A stretch of 64,000 nt of DNA, taken from the NCBI GenBank assembly GCA_009772985.1, contig WOUS01000001.1, positions 367,242 to 431,241 on the forward strand. The letters are read 5' to 3'. Source of the stretch: Anaerolineaceae bacterium (GTDB lineage Bacteria; Chloroflexota; Anaerolineae; Anaerolineales; Villigracilaceae). Shown here piece by piece: positions 62,227 to 64,000 of the stretch. The position numbers were made by a program, and so were the translations under genes. The stretch's first letter is position 1. Each line of letters starts with the position of its first letter. Below the pieces are notes generated by a model. The model was not told the origin of the DNA and made no database searches. It was given only the letters and a program-made list of their open reading frames with translations.

Positions 62227-62298
62227 CATTCCCGGCTCGCGCCCGTTCAGCCGGGTTTACCCGGCTTCGTATTTCAGCCGGATGGTTCAACATCCGGC
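62227..62298. repeat. Inverted-repeat tract with CCGGCT/AGCCGG units
   Basis: ACATTCCCGGCTCGCGCCCGTTC, AGCCGGGTTTACCCGGCT and AGCCGGATGGTTCAACATCCGGC hairpins follow in series after the phd stop. No ORF is supported. Confidence 0.75.
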
Positions 62299-62333
62299 GA
62301 GGCGCAGATCATGAAGGAACTTGGGTATTGATT
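62299..62333 (+). pseudogene. Relic of the 3' end of a second herA allele
   Basis: These 35 bases match 61944-61978 at 32 positions. Both encode EAQIMKELGY followed by a stop. The three differences are all synonymous (GAG/GAA and TTG/CTT), suggesting descent from a diverged functional allele, not a recent copy. Confidence 0.75.
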
Positions 62334-62345
62334 TTGTATTGTCGG

Positions 62346-62380
62346 AATCGCCAGGGATTAAAATCCCCGGCTGAGATACA
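62346..62380. repeat. CAGGGATTAAAATCCCCGGCTGAG repeat
   Basis: Related to the unit at 58138-58190 with the same palindrome GGGATT...AATCCC and CCGGCTGA tail. The stretch up to 62522 is otherwise AT-rich, with no supported gene. Confidence 0.75.
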
Positions 62381-62522
62381 AAGTCGTCTAGCGTCGTCCA
62401 TCGTACCCGAAGACGAAAACCACGAAGAACGGGAATGTTAGGCAGAAATTGTTTACTTGATACCTTTTTCGACCTCTTTGAAATATAATAGGGGAATAAA
62501 TAATATTTGGGAGTGTACTAAT

Positions 62523-63935
62523 ATGGATAAAAACTCTAGAAAAGAAATTGTCGCAATAAAGGTTACTCAGTGGCTTAAAGGTTGGGACAAAATCCAATTT
62601 GCAGAAGAATCTTTTAGGCGAAAACCCCTTCCATATTTTTATATTTTTAAGATGGCTGCTTGTGATTTAAAAGCATTATCAGGTATACAAAAACGAACCA
62701 CAGAGGGTGGATTATCCCGTTCTAGCGATTTTGGCATTCAAAGATTGCATGACAAAAAACGATCAGGTGTAATCAGTGAATTTGTTAAATATGGCTATCC
62801 ATGGTCTGAATTAAGCGAGAGTAAGCGTAATTCAGGAGAATTTGAAGATCTTAGAAAGCCGGGATGGTTGCCTACTTCCATAGTAGTTAATATCATCCAT
62901 CCAGATATTATGCGCCCTGGGCACAAAATATCTGAATCTGATCGTTTGTTGATTAAGGATGAAACAAAAGATTTTGCAAAAATTCTTCTTCCTGAAGGCT
63001 TTTCCGGGCGTAAATGGAAACCTAACCATGAATATCCTATAGAAGTTATTGATGGTCAGCATCGCCTTTGGGCTTTTGAGAATGATAACTTTGCGGGAGA
63101 TTTCGAACTACCCGTTGTAGCATTCTATGGTTTAGATATAAGTTGGCAAGCTTATTTATTTTGGACAATTAACATTAAACCAGTTCGAATTAATGCCAGC
63201 TTGGCTTTTGATTTATATCCTTTGCTACGGACCGAAGATTGGTTGGAGAAATTTGAGGGGCCTGCAATATATCGAGAAACGCGAGCGCAAGAACTAGTAG
63301 AAGCCCTCTGGACCTATCCCAAAAGCCCTTGGCATCAGAGAATTAATATGCTTGGCGAGGCCGGAAAGCCTTACGTGACACAAGCTGCTTGGGTAAGGTC
63401 ATTGACTGCTACGTATATTAAATCTTGGGAAAACCGTCGATCCAGTATTGGTGGATTGTTTGGGGCGAAGTTAGGAAAAGATCTAACTGTCTTACCTTGG
63501 AGCAGAATTCAACAAGCAGCATTTTTAATATCAATCTGGAAATCATTAGAGGAGTCGGTTGCTACATGTAATTATGATTGGGCTGTAAGCTTAAGAACTG
63601 AATCCCAAGTGTCTTACTTGTCCTCTGCCGACATAGCATTTGGCGGTACAAATTCTTTGCTGAACACAGATCAAGGTGTGCGATCTGTTTTAAATATTAC
63701 AAATGATTTGTTTTATATAAACTCTGATACTTTAAAGCTGTCTCAATGGCAAGTTGAAAGTGATGATGACATTGCTATAGCAGTTTCCTCTCTTGAAAAA
63801 AACAAGACTATTATGGGCTTTATTTCTAGCTTGACTGCTGCTATAGCCAAGTATGATTGGAGAACTGCTAACGTACCTGGTCTCACGGAAAACGAAAAAA
63901 CATCTAGCCACCTGACAGTTTGGAGTCACAGGTAG
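62523..63935 (+). CDS. DGQHR-domain protein, AT-rich
   Basis: The 470-residue protein has the DGQHR motif in IEVIDGQHRLWAFEND at residues 177-181 and ELPVVAFYGLDISWQAYLFWTINIKPVRINASLAFDLYPLL, as in DGQHR proteins associated with DNA modification and defence (DndB-related). The C-terminal part is unfamiliar. It is much more AT-rich than the island to its left. GGGAG lies nine bases before the ATG at 62523; a TTG at 62457 is an alternative. After the stop a further open frame runs to the window end, so the locus continues. Confidence 0.85.
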   Translation: MDKNSRKEIVAIKVTQWLKGWDKIQFAEESFRRKPLPYFYIFKMAACDLKALSGIQKRTTEGGLSRSSDFGIQRLHDKKRSGVISEFVKYGYPWSELSESKRNSGEFEDLRKPGWLPTSIVVNIIHPDIMRPGHKISESDRLLIKDETKDFAKILLPEGFSGRKWKPNHEYPIEVIDGQHRLWAFENDNFAGDFELPVVAFYGLDISWQAYLFWTINIKPVRINASLAFDLYPLLRTEDWLEKFEGPAIYRETRAQELVEALWTYPKSPWHQRINMLGEAGKPYVTQAAWVRSLTATYIKSWENRRSSIGGLFGAKLGKDLTVLPWSRIQQAAFLISIWKSLEESVATCNYDWAVSLRTESQVSYLSSADIAFGGTNSLLNTDQGVRSVLNITNDLFYINSDTLKLSQWQVESDDDIAIAVSSLEKNKTIMGFISSLTAAIAKYDWRTANVPGLTENEKTSSHLTVWSHR

Positions 63936-64000
63936 GTACACAGCGGAACAGAGATAGAAAGAGCATTGATGAGTCTCCTTTGGATGAAACGCAAGCCGAT

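Noticed and set aside
56798..63935. Complete Dnd phosphorothioation or BREX system
   Set aside because: No DndC-like PAPS reductase, DndA, DndD, PglX/PglZ or BrxL is visible; only a DGQHR protein and HerA are suggestive, so no named system is claimed.
63970..64000. Start of another gene (MSLLWMKRKPD...) at the right edge
   Set aside because: Only about 30 bases are available and another frame is equally open, so no call is supported.

Overview
This is a high-GC bacterial window with three visibly AT-rich islands (about 2870-3540, 31698-34013 and 62400-64000). Gene content suggests a Chloroflexota genome, most likely Anaerolineae-like. The pointers are a tsaE-tsaB-rimI-uracil-DNA-glycosylase string, a DUF951 protein, a NurA/HerA pair, SIMPL lipoproteins, and surface-glycan genes studded with short dispersed repeats. 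The taxonomic placement is inference. I see no rRNA, tRNA, CRISPR array or transposase gene.

Layout. (1) Positions 1-11827, minus strand: a surface-polysaccharide operon led by a winged-helix regulator. It runs through an NAD-epimerase, methyltransferases, a GDP-fucose synthase, Wzm/Wzt ABC export, a capsule-type glycosyltransferase, an AT-rich frameshifted gene pair, PseB, an RmlD-like reductase and a partial NeuB-family synthase (nonulosonic acid branch). (2) Positions 11938-14497, plus strand: a methyltransferase-GT2 fusion, a methyltransferase and a truncated ORF, ending at a bidirectional terminator. (3) Positions 14594-44107, minus strand: a membrane protein, a secreted multidomain serine-protease-like protein, then a long glycan locus. 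That locus holds methyltransferases, GT-C-like membrane proteins, AsnB, a pyruvyltransferase-like protein, GT2 and GT4 enzymes, Gmd, a flippase, an epimerase and a UDP-sugar dehydrogenase. It is headed by uracil-DNA glycosylase, RimI, TsaB and TsaE. (4) Positions 44261-56590: housekeeping and small genes, including DUF951, a lipoprotein, GIY-YIG, an HD protein, an ABC exporter, Ogt, an orphan HicB-like protein, Era, a lysoplasmalogenase, YitT, a beta-hydroxyacid dehydrogenase and two SIMPL lipoproteins. (5) Positions 56798-64000, plus strand: a DNA-processing island of NurA, a stand-alone HAS-barrel-like protein, a beta-class DNA methyltransferase, a GxxExxY PD-(D/E)XK protein inside inverted repeat arms, HerA, an orphan Phd-type antitoxin, a relic of a second HerA 3' end, and an AT-rich DGQHR-domain protein at the right edge.

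How it works together. Regions 1-3 can make GDP-fucose (Gmd plus Fcl), an oxidised UDP-sugar and a nonulosonic acid, assemble and decorate glycans, and export them by an ABC route and a flippase route. A palindrome overlapping a TATAAT box occurs both before the regulator gene and before gmd, so one regulator may control both. Region 5 resembles a repair or defence module that continues past the right edge.

A second theme is repeats. Locus-specific short word repeats, several families of inverted repeats, and palindromic elements inserted in frame within coding genes are present throughout. No gap between genes exceeds about 300 bases; the larger ones (20078-20337, 46261-46454, 46971-47163, 56591-56797, 62227-62522) hold mainly repeats and promoters. 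Base-composition statements are by eye.
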